Shown: one piece after another, positions 32,066-42,551 of the stretch
Numbering within the stretch: position 1 is the stretch's first letter
Layout: each line of letters begins with the position of its first letter
Assembly: GCF_947503045.1 (NCBI RefSeq)
Contig: NZ_CANNCF010000001.1
Coordinates: 1,178,001-1,242,000, forward strand
Reading direction: 5' to 3'
Origin: an uncultured Tateyamaria sp.
GTDB taxonomy: Bacteria > Pseudomonadota > Alphaproteobacteria > Rhodobacterales > Rhodobacteraceae
DNA: 64,000 nt
Program-made: the position numbers and the translations under genes
The notes under the pieces: model-generated
The model's input: only the letters and a program-made list of their open reading frames with translations
Told to the model about the DNA's origin: nothing
Databases searched by the model: none

Positions 32066-33849
32066 CCCGAACGCCGCTCCGCCCGTTGGCCCGGATCCTG
32101 CCCGCCCGCGCGGCGGGGCAGAGCCCGGATGATATCGAGCGCGAAAACCGCGCCATGCGCCATGAAGAAATGCGGGATTCTGCCCGTCAGCGCGCGGAAG
32201 GGCGACTGCTGGTGTTGGGCGTGTTTTTCTTCTGCGCCTTCATGGTGGTGGGTGTGCGCATGGGGATGCTGGCCACCTCTGACCCGGTCGAACCACGCGC
32301 CAGTGCGCAAGGTGCGGCCATTTCCGCCGCCCGAGCCGACATCGTGGACCGTAATGGAAGGCTGCTCGCCACAAATTTCGAGACCCACGCGCTTTATGCC
32401 CAACCGCCACATATGATCGACCCGGAAGGTGCTGCCAAAAGCCTTGCCGCGATCTTCCCTGATCTCGAGGAAAAGGACCTGGTCAAGGATTTCACAGGCA
32501 AGCGTAAGTTCCTGTGGGTACGCAAGAAAATCAGCCCCGAGCAGATGCAGGCCGTGCACGAAATCGGCGATCCGGGCCTGCTGTTTGGTCCGCGCGATAT
32601 GCGCCTTTATCCCAACGGCTCGCTTGCGGCCCACGTGATGGGAGGCGCCTCGTTCGGCAAGGAAGGCGTGCACGCCGCCGAGGTGATCGGCGTGGCGGGT
32701 GTCGAAAAGCAATTCGACGACTACCTGCGTGACCCGGCCAACGGGCAGCGCCCCTTGCAGCTTTCGCTCGATCTTACGGTGCAGGCCGCGGCGGAACGGG
32801 TGCTTTATGGCGGCATGAAGATCATGAATGCCAAGGGCGCGACCTCGGTGCTGATGGATGTGCACACGGGCGAGGTGATCTCGGTGGTCTCGCTGCCTGA
32901 CTTTGACCCCAACAACCGCCCCCGGCCTGCGACCTCGGGCGATCAGTCCGACAGCCCGCTGTTCAACCGCTCGGTGCAGGGGGTGTATGAACTCGGCTCG
33001 ACCTTCAAGATTTTCACCGCCGCACAGGCAGTCGATCTGGGCCTGGTGTCGCCCAGCACAATCATCGACACCAAGGGTCCGATGCGGGTCGGCGGCTTTC
33101 CGATCGGCGAGTTCCGCAACAAGAATTACGGCAAGCTGAGCGTGAGCGACATCATCGTCAAATCCTCCAACCGGGGCACCGGGCGCATGGCGCTGCAGAT
33201 CGGGGTGAAGCGGCAGCAGGACTTCCTGAAACGCCTTGGTTTTTTCGAGGCGACGCCGTTCGAGATTGTCGAGGCCGCGACCGGCAAGCCGCTGCTGCCC
33301 AAACGCTGGACCGACCTCAGCGCGGTCACGGTCAGCTATGGGCACGGGCTGTCCTCGTCCCCGATGCATCTTGCTGCAGGTTATGCGGCAATTGCCAATG
33401 GCGGTTATGTCGTGGCCCCCACCATCCTCAAACAGCACGGCCCCAAACTGGGCGAGCGCGTGATGAGTGACAAGGCGGCCCGCGCTGCACGGGACATGCT
33501 GCGCGCTGTGGTGACCTCTGGCACCGCCAGCATGGGCGAGGTGCCCGGCTATGCAGTAGGCGGCAAGACCGGCACGGCAGACAAACCCAAACCCACGGGC
33601 GGCTATTATGAGGACAAGGTTATCGCGACCTTTGCCACGCTCTTTCCCGCCCATGATCCCAAATACGTGCTGGTTGTGACGCTGGACGAACCGGTTGAGA
33701 CATCCGGCGACAAGCCCCGCCGCACCGCAGGCTGGACAGCCGTGCCTGTCGCGGCCGAAATAATCGGGCGCATCGCTCCGCTTTTGGGCCTGCGTCCAAC
33801 CGTTGAACCCACATCACTGACTGATATAACGCTCACCAGCAGCAACTGA
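32062..33849 (+). CDS. ftsI: Division-specific peptidoglycan transpeptidase FtsI (PBP3)
   Basis: The 595-residue product has a single membrane helix near residues 48-68, a PBP dimer domain and a transpeptidase domain. Penicillin-binding motifs are STFK at 313-316 (nucleophile Ser313), SSN at 368-370 and KTG at 502-504. It cross-links septal peptidoglycan in the periplasm with FtsW. Spacing and overlaps place it in the dcw operon. Confidence 0.96.
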   Translation: MTRTPLRPLARILPARAAGQSPDDIERENRAMRHEEMRDSARQRAEGRLLVLGVFFFCAFMVVGVRMGMLATSDPVEPRASAQGAAISAARADIVDRNGRLLATNFETHALYAQPPHMIDPEGAAKSLAAIFPDLEEKDLVKDFTGKRKFLWVRKKISPEQMQAVHEIGDPGLLFGPRDMRLYPNGSLAAHVMGGASFGKEGVHAAEVIGVAGVEKQFDDYLRDPANGQRPLQLSLDLTVQAAAERVLYGGMKIMNAKGATSVLMDVHTGEVISVVSLPDFDPNNRPRPATSGDQSDSPLFNRSVQGVYELGSTFKIFTAAQAVDLGLVSPSTIIDTKGPMRVGGFPIGEFRNKNYGKLSVSDIIVKSSNRGTGRMALQIGVKRQQDFLKRLGFFEATPFEIVEAATGKPLLPKRWTDLSAVTVSYGHGLSSSPMHLAAGYAAIANGGYVVAPTILKQHGPKLGERVMSDKAARAARDMLRAVVTSGTASMGEVPGYAVGGKTGTADKPKPTGGYYEDKVIATFATLFPAHDPKYVLVVTLDEPVETSGDKPRRTAGWTAVPVAAEIIGRIAPLLGLRPTVEPTSLTDITLTSSN

Positions 33850-33885
33850 GGTGCCACGCGGCACCCGAGCCAAAAGGCCAAACCG

Positions 33886-35361
33886 ATGGGCGCGCAGGCA
33901 AGACCACTTTCATCTCTGGGCCTGACCGCCCGGGGCGGGGCCAATCCCGACATCACCGGCCTGGCCGTGGACAGCCGCGAGGTGCAGGACGGCACCCTGT
34001 TCGCCGCCATGCCCGGCAGCCGGGTGCACGGGGCGGAGTTCATTCAATACGCCGTGCGCATGGGCGCTGTGGCCGTGCTGACCGACCGGGCAGGGGCCGA
34101 GATCGCGGCCCCGCATCTCGATGGCATCGCACTTGTGCTGACAGACGATCCGCGCGCCACACTGGCCCGCACCGCAGCCCTTTGGTTCGGCGGGCAGCCG
34201 GAAACGATGGTGGCCGTGACAGGCACCAACGGCAAAACCTCCGTTGCGACCTTTGTCCGCCAGATCTGGATCGAACTGGAGCTGGCTGCCGTCAATCTCG
34301 GCACCACCGGGGTTGAAGGCGCATGGACCGCGCCGCTGGCCCACACCACACCCGAACCCATCACCCTGCACCGCACTCTCGCAGAGGCACGCGCCGCCGG
34401 GATCACCCATGGCGCGATGGAGGCGTCCTCTCACGGTCTCGACCAGCGCCGCCTAGATGGTGTGACGCTGACCGCCGCCGGGTTCACCAATTTCACACAG
34501 GATCACCTCGATTATCACCACACGTTCGAGGCCTATTTCGATGCCAAGGCGGGCCTCTTTGCCCGCGTCCTGCCAGAGGACGGGGTGGCCGTGATCAACA
34601 TGGACGACCCGCGCGGCGTGGACATGGCCGCCATCGCCCGCGCACGCGGGCAAACTGTGCTGAGTGTCGGCCGCGACGGGGGTGATCTGCACCTGTCCGC
34701 GCAGCGCTTTGACAACACCGGGCAGGACATACGCCTTGATTTTGCGGGTAAATCCTACACCGCGCGCCTGCCACTAATCGGCGGTTTTCAGGCTGACAAT
34801 GTGATGCTGGCCTGTGGCCTTGTGATTGCCTGCGGGGCCGACCCTCAGGCCGTGTTCGAAACCCTGCCGTATCTCGGCACTGTACGGGGCCGCATGCAAT
34901 TGGCCGCCACCCGCGAAAACGGCGCAGCGGTCTTTGTCGACTACGCCCACACGCCCGATGCGGTGGCCACGGCCCTTGCCGCGATGCGCCCGCATGTAAT
35001 GGGCAAACTGATCGCCGTGATCGGCGCAGGCGGCGACCGGGACGCGGGCAAACGCCCCCTGATGGGGCAGGCGGCAGCACAACACGCCGACGTTGTGTTT
35101 GTGACGGACGACAACCCCCGTACAGAAGACCCCGCAACGATCCGCGCCGCGGTGATGGAGGGCTGCCCCGAGGCCAACGAAGTCGGCGACCGGGCCGAGG
35201 CCATCCTGCGCGCGGTCGACGCGTTGGGGCCCGGTGATGCGCTGTTGATCGCAGGCAAGGGACACGAGGCCGGGCAGATCGTCGGCGATGACATCCTGCC
35301 CTTTGACGATGCCGAACAGGCCTCGGTCGCTGTGGCCGCATTGGAGGGAAAACTGACATGA
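33886..35361 (+). CDS. murE: UDP-MurNAc-tripeptide synthetase
   Basis: The 491-residue product is a Mur ligase with the ATP-binding VTGTNGKTSVATF near residue 110, the EASSHGLDQRRLDG segment, and a C-terminal DNPRTEDP motif typical of enzymes that add meso-diaminopimelate. It acts in the cytoplasm between MurD and MurF. The stop overlaps the murF start. Confidence 0.96.
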   Translation: MGAQARPLSSLGLTARGGANPDITGLAVDSREVQDGTLFAAMPGSRVHGAEFIQYAVRMGAVAVLTDRAGAEIAAPHLDGIALVLTDDPRATLARTAALWFGGQPETMVAVTGTNGKTSVATFVRQIWIELELAAVNLGTTGVEGAWTAPLAHTTPEPITLHRTLAEARAAGITHGAMEASSHGLDQRRLDGVTLTAAGFTNFTQDHLDYHHTFEAYFDAKAGLFARVLPEDGVAVINMDDPRGVDMAAIARARGQTVLSVGRDGGDLHLSAQRFDNTGQDIRLDFAGKSYTARLPLIGGFQADNVMLACGLVIACGADPQAVFETLPYLGTVRGRMQLAATRENGAAVFVDYAHTPDAVATALAAMRPHVMGKLIAVIGAGGDRDAGKRPLMGQAAAQHADVVFVTDDNPRTEDPATIRAAVMEGCPEANEVGDRAEAILRAVDALGPGDALLIAGKGHEAGQIVGDDILPFDDAEQASVAVAALEGKLT

Positions 35362-36806
35362 GCCTGTGGACCGCCGCCGACGCCGCTGCCGCAACCGGGG
35401 GCACCGCCACCACCGACTGGAGCGCCACCGGCGTGTCCATCGACACCCGCACCATTGAACCAGGCGATTTGTTTGTGGCCCTGCAAGCCGCGCGTGACGG
35501 GCATGATTTCGTGGCGCAGGCACTGGAAAAAGGCGCTGCCGCCGCCCTCGTCAGTCACCTGCCCGACGGCGTCGCTTCGGGCGCCCCGCTGTTGATCGTC
35601 GAGGACGTTCTGAAAGGCCTCGAAGCGCTCGGCACCGCTGCCCGCGCCCGCACGGAGGCCCGCGTGGTCGCCGTGACAGGCTCGGTCGGCAAAACCTCGA
35701 CCAAGGAAATGCTGCGCGCCATACTCAGCGATCAGGGGCGCACCCATGCCTCCGTTGCCAGCTACAACAACCACTGGGGCGTGCCGCTGACACTGGCGCG
35801 AATGCCTGCCGACACCGAATATGCGGTGATCGAGATCGGCATGAACCATCCCGGCGAAATCGCCCCACTGGCAGAACTCGCCCGCCCGCATGTGGCGATG
35901 ATCACGACCGTGGCGGCCGCGCATCTCGAAGCGTTCGAGAGCATCGAAGGGATCGCGGTGGAAAAGGCCTCGATCCTCGAAGGGCTGGAACCGGGCGGCA
36001 CCGCGATCCTGAACAACGACTGTTCGACCGCTGCCATCCTGCAGGCCAAGGCCCATGACATGAAACGCCGCGACATCGGCTTTGGCGAACACGGCTTTGA
36101 TTTTGTTCTGAAATCCGTCGATCTGGGCCGTGAAGTCACCGTGGTGCAGGCCACCGCCCATGATGCGCCATTGCTGTTCAAAGTTGGGGCTGTGGGCAAG
36201 CATTTCGCGATGAACGGCCTGGGCGCACTTGCCGCTGCCGAGGCGCTGGGGGCAGACTTGGCGCTGGCCGCACAAAGCTTGGGCCGCTGGTCTCCCTATA
36301 CGGGGCGCGGCGCGCGTGAGATCATCGCGCTGGATCCGGTCGATCCGCGCATGACGCTCGAATTGATCGACGACAGCTACAACGCCAATCCAACCTCGAT
36401 GAGCGCAGCGCTCGATGTGCTGGCCGCTGCCCAAGTCACCAACGACATCGGACGAGTCAGCAAGGGACGGCGCATCGCCTTTGTCGGCGACATGAAGGAA
36501 CTGGGCCGGAACGGGCCGGACATGCACGCGGCAATTGCCGATCTCGAAGCGATCGATGCCATCGACACCGTCCACTGCATCGGCCCACTCATGCAGAACC
36601 TGCATGCCGCATTGCCTGCGGAAAAACAGGGGCTCTGGAGCGCAACCTCCGCAGAGATGGAGGCCCGCGTCGCGCGCCGTCTGGACAGCGGAGACGTGGT
36701 TCTGGTCAAAGGATCGCTCAGCATGAATCTCGCCCGCATCGTTGACGCGATCCGCAAAATGGGCCATCCGAGTTTAACGGGCGCAGACCCACAAGATAAT
36801 GCGTAA
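35358..36806 (+). CDS. murF: UDP-MurNAc-pentapeptide synthetase (D-Ala-D-Ala adding)
   Basis: The 482-residue product shows the MurF ATP loop VTGSVGKTSTKEMLR near residue 110, the EIGMNHPGEIAPLA motif and a C-terminal domain with DDSYNANPTSM. It adds the dipeptide D-Ala-D-Ala to complete the cytoplasmic precursor. It is coupled to murE and lies 12 bases ahead of mraY. Confidence 0.96.
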   Translation: MSLWTAADAAAATGGTATTDWSATGVSIDTRTIEPGDLFVALQAARDGHDFVAQALEKGAAAALVSHLPDGVASGAPLLIVEDVLKGLEALGTAARARTEARVVAVTGSVGKTSTKEMLRAILSDQGRTHASVASYNNHWGVPLTLARMPADTEYAVIEIGMNHPGEIAPLAELARPHVAMITTVAAAHLEAFESIEGIAVEKASILEGLEPGGTAILNNDCSTAAILQAKAHDMKRRDIGFGEHGFDFVLKSVDLGREVTVVQATAHDAPLLFKVGAVGKHFAMNGLGALAAAEALGADLALAAQSLGRWSPYTGRGAREIIALDPVDPRMTLELIDDSYNANPTSMSAALDVLAAAQVTNDIGRVSKGRRIAFVGDMKELGRNGPDMHAAIADLEAIDAIDTVHCIGPLMQNLHAALPAEKQGLWSATSAEMEARVARRLDSGDVVLVKGSLSMNLARIVDAIRKMGHPSLTGADPQDNA

Positions 36807-36818
36807 GGACAGGCCGCA

Positions 36819-37901
36819 ATGCTCTATTGGTTGACAGCACTTTCGGATGGGGGGGATTTTTTCAACCTGTTCCGCTACATCACCTTTCGGGCAGGCGGGG
36901 CCTTCATGACCGCGCTGATATTTGGCTTCATGTTTGGTCGTCCCCTGATCGCGGTGCTGCGCAAGACACAAGGCAAGGGCCAGCCGATCCGCGATGACGG
37001 CCCCGAAGGGCATTTCGTCAAGGCGGGCACCCCCACCATGGGCGGCTTGCTGATCGTGGGGGCGCTTTTGACCTCGACACTGCTCTGGGCACGGCTCGAC
37101 AACCCGTTTGTTTGGATCGTGCTGGGGGTGACGCTGGCCTTTGGGCTCATCGGTTTTGCGGATGACTACGCCAAAGTGTCCAAGCAGAACACGGCTGGCG
37201 TGCCTGGCAAGGTGCGGCTGGTCCTGGGCTTTCTGATCGCTGCTATTGCCGCCTATTTCGCCGCCGTGTCCCATCCCGAGGGCTTGCAGAACCAGTTGGC
37301 AGTGCCGGTGTTCAAGGATGTGCTGATCAATCTGGGCCTGTTGTTCATCCCCTTTTCAATCATCGTGATTGTCGGCTCGGCCAATGCGGTGAACCTCACC
37401 GACGGGCTGGATGGGCTGGCCATCATGCCGGTGATGATCGCGGCAGCCACACTGGGCGTGATCGCCTATTTCGTCGGCCGCGTGGATTTTACCGAAGACC
37501 TCGGGCTGCACTACGTCCCCGGCACAGGCGAGCTTTTGATCTTCACCATGGGCATCATCGGCGGCGGCCTCGGGTTTCTGTGGTACAACGCCCCGCCCGC
37601 CGCCGTGTTCATGGGCGACACCGGCTCGCTCGCTCTGGGTGGGGCACTGGGGGCCATCGCAGTCGCGTCCAAACACGAGATCGTCTTTGCCATTGTCGGC
37701 GGCATTTTTGTAGTCGAAGCCCTCAGCGTGATGATCCAGGTCCTCTATTTCAAGCGCACCGGCAAGCGCGTGTTCCTGATGGCCCCGATCCATCACCACT
37801 ATGAAAAAAAGGGCTGGGCAGAGCCTCAGATCGTCATCCGTTTCTGGATCATCGCGCTGATCCTGGCGATGATTGGGCTGGCCACACTGAAGGTGCGATA
37901 G
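36819..37901 (+). CDS. mraY: Phospho-MurNAc-pentapeptide translocase MraY
   Basis: The 360-residue product is a polytopic membrane enzyme with about ten helices. Catalytic and Mg-binding landmarks are [29 protein letters not shown] and the loop HHHYEKKGW. It forms lipid I from UDP-MurNAc-pentapeptide and undecaprenyl phosphate at the inner membrane. Confidence 0.97.
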   Translation: MLYWLTALSDGGDFFNLFRYITFRAGGAFMTALIFGFMFGRPLIAVLRKTQGKGQPIRDDGPEGHFVKAGTPTMGGLLIVGALLTSTLLWARLDNPFVWIVLGVTLAFGLIGFADDYAKVSKQNTAGVPGKVRLVLGFLIAAIAAYFAAVSHPEGLQNQLAVPVFKDVLINLGLLFIPFSIIVIVGSANAVNLTDGLDGLAIMPVMIAAATLGVIAYFVGRVDFTEDLGLHYVPGTGELLIFTMGIIGGGLGFLWYNAPPAAVFMGDTGSLALGGALGAIAVASKHEIVFAIVGGIFVVEALSVMIQVLYFKRTGKRVFLMAPIHHHYEKKGWAEPQIVIRFWIIALILAMIGLATLKVR

Positions 37902-37944
37902 TGATGGTGCCCCTGTTTCTTCTGACCAAAAGTACCACGGGGGT

Positions 37945-37962
37945 CTGGGGGCTGGCCCCCAG
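37945..37962. repeat. Perfect GC palindrome between mraY and murD
   Basis: CTGGGGGC-tg-GCCCCCAG is a perfect 8-bp arm inverted repeat in the 88-base gap. It is followed by a second GC-rich hairpin (GCCGC..GCGGC). There is no T-run. It may tune read-through within the dcw operon or be a dispersed intergenic palindrome. Confidence 0.6.
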
Positions 37963-37989
37963 TCCGCCGCTCGCCGCAGGCGGCAACGC

Positions 37990-39384
37990 ATGATCCCGGT
38001 TCAGGGCCTTTCCGGTGCGCGTGTGGCCGTGCTTGGCCTTGGCCGCTCGGGCCTGTCTGCGGCGCGCGCACTGGCCGCTGGCGGGGCGCTGCCCATTTGT
38101 TGGGATGACAACCCGGAGGCACGGGATAAGGCTGAAGCCGAAGGGTTCACCTGCGTCGACCTCAAAAAACACGGCGCCTTTGACGACATTGCGCGGCTTA
38201 TCGTTTCTCCGGGCATCCCGCATCTTTATCCCACACCGAACCCGGTGGTTGCCGCGGCCCTTGTCGCAGGCGTGTCTGTCGACAATGACATCGGGTTGTT
38301 CTTTCAATCCTTTGCCACCCGGGATTGGGACAATTTCGACATTGCCCCGCGGGTCATTGCGGTCACGGGATCGAACGGCAAATCCACGACCTCTGCGCTG
38401 ATCCATCATATCATGGAGGCGGCGCACCGGCCCAGCCAGTTGGCGGGCAATATCGGGCGCGGTGTCCTCGACACCGAACCGCCCCATGATGGCGAAGTGA
38501 TCGTGCTGGAACTGTCGAGCTACCAGACGGATCTGGCGCGCAACCTCACGCCGGATGTGGCCGTGTTCACCAACCTCACCCCCGACCATCTGGATCGGCA
38601 CGCCGGCATGGGCGGCTACTTCGCGGCCAAGCGACGGCTCTTTGCCGAAGGCGGGCCGGATCGCGCCATCATCGGTGTGGACGAGGACGAAGGGCGTTAT
38701 CTGGCGGCTCAGTTGAGCGAGGGGCCGGGCGATGACCGGGTGATCCGCGTGTCGGCCGAGACCAAGTTGGCCGGGCCGGGCTGGAACGTGTTTGTCAAAA
38801 AGGGGTTCTTGTCGGAGACCCGCAAGGGCCGCCAGGTGGCCTCCATCGACCTGCGCGACATCTCTGGTCTGCCGGGGGCGCACAACCATCAAAACGCCTG
38901 CGCGGCCTATGCGGCTGCGCGCGCGGTGGGCATCGCCCCCAAGGTGATCGAGGCGGCGTTGCGCACGTTCGCAGGTCTGCCTCACCGCAGCCAGACCATC
39001 GCTGAAGCCGATGGCGTGCGCTATGTCAACGACAGCAAGGCCACCAATGTGGACAGTGCGGCCAAGGCGCTGGTGGCGTTCCAGAGCATCCGTTGGATCT
39101 GTGGTGGATTGCAGAAAGAGGGCGGGCTTGATGGGCTGGCGGGGGCAACGGGGGCCGTGAAAAAAGCCTATGTGATCGGGCGCGAGGCGGCGCAGTTTGC
39201 GATGCAGTTGAATGTCGAGGCGCAGGTCTGTGGCACCATGGCCGATGCTGTGGCCGCCGCGATGGACGAGGCCGAGCCGGGGGATGTCGTGTTGCTGGCT
39301 CCGGCGGCGGCGAGCTTTGATCAATATGACAGTTTCGAGCGGCGCGGAGAGGATTTCGTCGCGCAGGTCGAAAAACGGCTCTGA
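37990..39384 (+). CDS. murD: UDP-MurNAc-L-alanine:D-glutamate ligase
   Basis: The 464-residue product has an N-terminal Rossmann-like UDP-binding domain ([17 protein letters not shown]), the ATP loop [16 protein letters not shown] near residue 125, ELSSYQTDL, and the C-terminal [15 protein letters not shown]. It adds D-glutamate to UDP-MurNAc-L-alanine. The dcw order is broken after this gene by three unrelated genes. Confidence 0.96.
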   Translation: MIPVQGLSGARVAVLGLGRSGLSAARALAAGGALPICWDDNPEARDKAEAEGFTCVDLKKHGAFDDIARLIVSPGIPHLYPTPNPVVAAALVAGVSVDNDIGLFFQSFATRDWDNFDIAPRVIAVTGSNGKSTTSALIHHIMEAAHRPSQLAGNIGRGVLDTEPPHDGEVIVLELSSYQTDLARNLTPDVAVFTNLTPDHLDRHAGMGGYFAAKRRLFAEGGPDRAIIGVDEDEGRYLAAQLSEGPGDDRVIRVSAETKLAGPGWNVFVKKGFLSETRKGRQVASIDLRDISGLPGAHNHQNACAAYAAARAVGIAPKVIEAALRTFAGLPHRSQTIAEADGVRYVNDSKATNVDSAAKALVAFQSIRWICGGLQKEGGLDGLAGATGAVKKAYVIGREAAQFAMQLNVEAQVCGTMADAVAAAMDEAEPGDVVLLAPAAASFDQYDSFERRGEDFVAQVEKRL

Positions 39385-39618
39385 CCCAAAGGCGCGCCTG
39401 CGGCGCACGACATGTTTTGTTTGGGGCCAGCTTCGGGCTCACCAAGACAGGTTTCTGTCTCGCATCCCCCATCGCTTTCGTCCTGCCTGACGGGCCCTGT
39501 TCTGCCGCTCCAGCACAGTTGCGGTTTCCACGTGCCGTGGACCCTGCGCATTTCTGCTGGACCGTCAGCCCATGGCCCGTCCGTTTGTCCTCAGGCGATG
39601 GCGGCTCCGAGCCAGAGA
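39385..39618. other. Intergenic region after murD, no gene recognised
   Basis: The 234 bases contain a GCGC-rich inverted segment near 39390-39405 but no T-tract and no plausible coding frame. Transcription converges here between murD and the flavoprotein gene, so a terminator would be expected but is not obvious. Confidence 0.35.
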
Positions 39619-40794
39619 TCAGCCTTGCAGGTCGCGCGCGGCGGCCATGGCCGAGGACCACGCCCATTGGAAGTTGTATCCTCCGAGCCAGCCCGTCACA
39701 TCCACTGCCTCGCCGATGAAATAGAGGCCCGGGGTGGTTTTGGATTGCATGGTTTTGGACTCTAGTGTGGCCGTGTCGATGCCGCCCCGCGTGACTTCGG
39801 CAGTCCGGTAGCCTTCGGTGCCGCCGGGGGTCAGACGCCACCGTGTCAGGCCCTCAACAAGGGATGCGATGCGCGCATCCGACAGATCGCCAAGCCTGCC
39901 GCTCAGGTCCATCTCGCTACCCAGATGCTCGACCAGCCGCGCGGGCAGGTGCCGCGACAGTTCGGTTGTCAGTGCCTTTTTGCCATCGCTTTGGCGCTTG
40001 TCCTTCAGGATGGCGCCAAGATCAGCCTGCGGACTGAGGTTCAGGGTGATGGTGTCGCCCGCGTCCCAATAGCTCGACGCCTGTAGCACTGCGGGCCCCG
40101 ACATCCCGCGATGAGTGAACAGCACCGCTTCGTCAAAATCGGGGCCGTTGGCGGTGACGCGGGCGGGGCAGGCCACACCAGAAATGGCGGCAAAGCGCCC
40201 TTCAGGGAAGGTAAAGGGCACAAGGGCGGCCTCAAGCTCTGTAACGCGGTGCCCGAATTGGCGCGCCACGTCATTGGCAAATCCGGTCGCCCCCATCTTT
40301 GGAATGGATTTGCCGCCTGTGGCGATCACCGCCCGTTTGGCGGCGATGTGCTGCCTGTGCCCGTCGCGGATCAGGGTGGCCTTGAACCCATCAGGGGACT
40401 TTGCAAAGTGAGTGACCTCTGTTTGCAAATGCAGATCGACCCCTGCATCGACCATCATTTTGCGCAGCATCGCCACGATATCCTTGGCTGACGTGTCGCA
40501 GAACAATTGTCCCAGCGTCTTTTCGTGCCAGGGGATGCCGTGGGCTTCGACCAATGCGATGAAATCCCACTGGGTGTAGCGGGCCAGTGCGGATTTGGCG
40601 AAATGGGGGTTTTCGCTGATGAAAGCGTCGGCATCGCAGTTGAGATTGGTGAAATTGCACCGTCCGCCCCCGGAAATCCGGATCTTTTCGCCGGGCGCGC
40701 GAGCGTGATCGACCACCAACACGCGGCCCCCCGCATGGGCGGCGCACATCATGCCAGCCGCGCCGGCCCCGATGACAAGCGTGTCGTATTCCAT
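39619..40794 (-). CDS. HI0933/BaiN-family NAD(P)/FAD-dependent oxidoreductase
   Basis: The 391-residue product begins with a dinucleotide-binding VIGAGAAGMMCAAHAG (residues 6-21) and KIRISGGGRCNFTNLN, both hallmarks of the HI0933/YhiN family, and ends with the family's EAVDVTGWLGGYNFQWAWSS. Members include the bile-acid flavoprotein BaiN, but cellular roles are mostly unknown. It lies in the opposite direction to the dcw genes and interrupts them between murD and ftsW. Confidence 0.9.
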   Translation of the reverse strand: MEYDTLVIGAGAAGMMCAAHAGGRVLVVDHARAPGEKIRISGGGRCNFTNLNCDADAFISENPHFAKSALARYTQWDFIALVEAHGIPWHEKTLGQLFCDTSAKDIVAMLRKMMVDAGVDLHLQTEVTHFAKSPDGFKATLIRDGHRQHIAAKRAVIATGGKSIPKMGATGFANDVARQFGHRVTELEAALVPFTFPEGRFAAISGVACPARVTANGPDFDEAVLFTHRGMSGPAVLQASSYWDAGDTITLNLSPQADLGAILKDKRQSDGKKALTTELSRHLPARLVEHLGSEMDLSGRLGDLSDARIASLVEGLTRWRLTPGGTEGYRTAEVTRGGIDTATLESKTMQSKTTPGLYFIGEAVDVTGWLGGYNFQWAWSSAMAAARDLQG

Positions 40795-40904
40795 GACGCC
40801 CCCGTGCAGGAATGCGCGAGATGGGTCAAGAGGTTGGCCTTGCGCTCTGCGCCAGCGACCCTACCTCGCACTCAACAGAATTTGCACTGATAGGAGAGAT
40901 TCCG

Positions 40905-41432
40905 ATGCACGCACTGGACGCAGGCAGCCCGTTCCCGAAAACGGAACTGCCGAGACTTGGTGGCGGTACAATGACGCTGGGCGCGCCTGACGGCGGTCGG
41001 GACTGGCAATTGGTGGTGATCTATCGCGGCCTGCATTGCCCTTTGTGCAAGACTTATCTGGCCGAACTGGATCAGATGCAGACGGCCTTTCACAAGATCG
41101 GGGTGGATGTTGTGACAGCTTCGGGTGATCCCGAGGCCAAGGCGCAGATGATGGTCGATGAAAAAGAGCTGACCCTGCCCATGGGCTATGGGTTGAGCGT
41201 AGAGCAGATGAGGACTTTGGGCCTATATGTGTCCGACCCACGCAGCCGGCAGGAAACCGACCGCCCCTTTGGCGAGCCGGGCCTGTTCGTCATCAATGCC
41301 GAGGGTCGGATCCAGATGGTCGATATCTCGAACGCGCCGTTCCTGCGCCCGCCGCTGGCGAGTGTGCTGAAAGGCATCACGTTCACACGCAAAAACGATT
41401 ATCCGATCCGGGGCACGCATATGACGGCGTGA
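40905..41432 (+). CDS. Peroxiredoxin-like (AhpC/TSA) protein with CPLC site
   Basis: The 175-residue product has a thioredoxin-fold AhpC/TSA domain. The putative peroxidatic cysteine is Cys45 in RGLHCPLCKTY, with a second cysteine at 48 giving a CxxC that typical peroxiredoxins (PxxxTxxC) lack. It probably reduces peroxides or acts as a thiol-disulfide protein. ATG at 40905 is preceded by AGGAGAG and is preferred over the longer frame from 40812. It is divergent from the BaiN-like gene and may be expressed separately from the dcw set. Confidence 0.82.
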   Translation: MHALDAGSPFPKTELPRLGGGTMTLGAPDGGRDWQLVVIYRGLHCPLCKTYLAELDQMQTAFHKIGVDVVTASGDPEAKAQMMVDEKELTLPMGYGLSVEQMRTLGLYVSDPRSRQETDRPFGEPGLFVINAEGRIQMVDISNAPFLRPPLASVLKGITFTRKNDYPIRGTHMTA

Positions 41433-41717
41433 ACGGTTTGGCTTGTGAAATGGGCGAGTGAGCGATGCTGTGGTTGCGCGATTACTTTGCAAGGCGGAGA
41501 GGATATAGCCTGCGGCCTGTCGAACCAATGGCGATGCATGCCCTGATCACTTGTGCCGCGCCTTTGAAATATTTTTGAATTGGGGGCACGGCGGTTATGC
41601 CGCGCAGGGCGGCTTTGAGCCCAACATTGACCGATGCTGCGTGCTGCACGTATGTCCATTATTTTAGCCTTCAATGTCGATCCCACCGGTTTCATCACAA
41701 CGCTAGGGACCAAAGTT

Positions 41718-42551
41718 CTAGGCGTCTTTAATCGCGATCATTTCGATCGGTGAAATGCGCCCTGCAGCCAAATTTGCTACCATATTTGGGATTTTTTCTG
41801 CGGTGGTCTGCTTCATGAGTACATGTAAACCCAAAGGGGGTGGTCCTCCAGCGGCTTCGGATGCGGCCTTCATTTTCTTGAAGAAATCCATTGCAAAGTC
41901 GTGACGATTGTTTTCCTCATCGACGACGAACCCATTGGCTTCGAGTGCCATTCGATAGTCTTTGGGCTCTGCAACCCAGCTTGTTTCAGGTGTGGTTGCC
42001 CAAGGAACAGGGTAGATTAACTCCTCGTCGTTCCCCTTCATGATATCGTAGATACCAAACTTTGCGCCAGGTTTCAGAACACGGGACACCTCAGAAATCA
42101 GAATATGCTTGTCTTTGATGTTCATACCGACGTGCATCATGAATGCGCCGTCAAAACTCGCATCCTCAAAAGGAAGCGAAAGTGCACTACCTTGCTGGAG
42201 TGTTATGCTATCCGACAAGCCGACCCATTCGCAAAGTCGCTGCCCGACATCAATGTATTCAGATGTCAGATCAATCCCAGTAATCTTTGCCCCGTAAGTC
42301 TTCGCAGTGAAACGCGCTGAACCTCCCAAACCGCAGCCGATATCGAGTATGGTTTGGGACGGCGATATCCTAAGCTGGTCCAGGAAATGGATGCTCGCTG
42401 CCCGCCCACCAATGTGAAATTCGTCTACTGGACCAAGATCCTCAACACTGGCGTTTTCAGGTTTAATACCCTGTTTCTTGAGGCCTGCCTCAATCGCGGA
42501 TAGCAGGTTTCCGTGGTGATAGTGGGTGGAAATTTTCTCATCGTTGTTCAT
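41718..42551 (-). CDS. SAM-dependent methyltransferase, low-GC, probably acquired
   Basis: The 277-residue product has a class I SAM fold with motif I ILDIGCGLGGSARF (about residue 87), the acidic IDLTSEYI end of strand two, and later FDGAFMMHVGMNI and VLKPGAKFGIYD. The UbiE/gamma-tocopherol or sarcosine methyltransferase-like layout does not identify the substrate. Base composition is much lower in GC (a counted 60-base line is 45%) than the flanks, and the gene lies within a break of the dcw cluster with no functional partner, so horizontal acquisition is likely. Confidence 0.82.
   Translation of the reverse strand: MNNDEKISTHYHHGNLLSAIEAGLKKQGIKPENASVEDLGPVDEFHIGGRAASIHFLDQLRISPSQTILDIGCGLGGSARFTAKTYGAKITGIDLTSEYIDVGQRLCEWVGLSDSITLQQGSALSLPFEDASFDGAFMMHVGMNIKDKHILISEVSRVLKPGAKFGIYDIMKGNDEELIYPVPWATTPETSWVAEPKDYRMALEANGFVVDEENNRHDFAMDFFKKMKAASEAAGGPPPLGLHVLMKQTTAEKIPNMVANLAAGRISPIEMIAIKDA

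Noticed and set aside
31876-33654. 592-codon minus-strand open frame
   Set aside because: It lies antisense to ftsI, whose three penicillin-binding motifs are intact. No family features in the antisense product.
34941-36767. 608-codon minus-strand open frame
   Set aside because: It is antisense to murE and murF and has low-complexity, Arg/His/Gly-rich translation.
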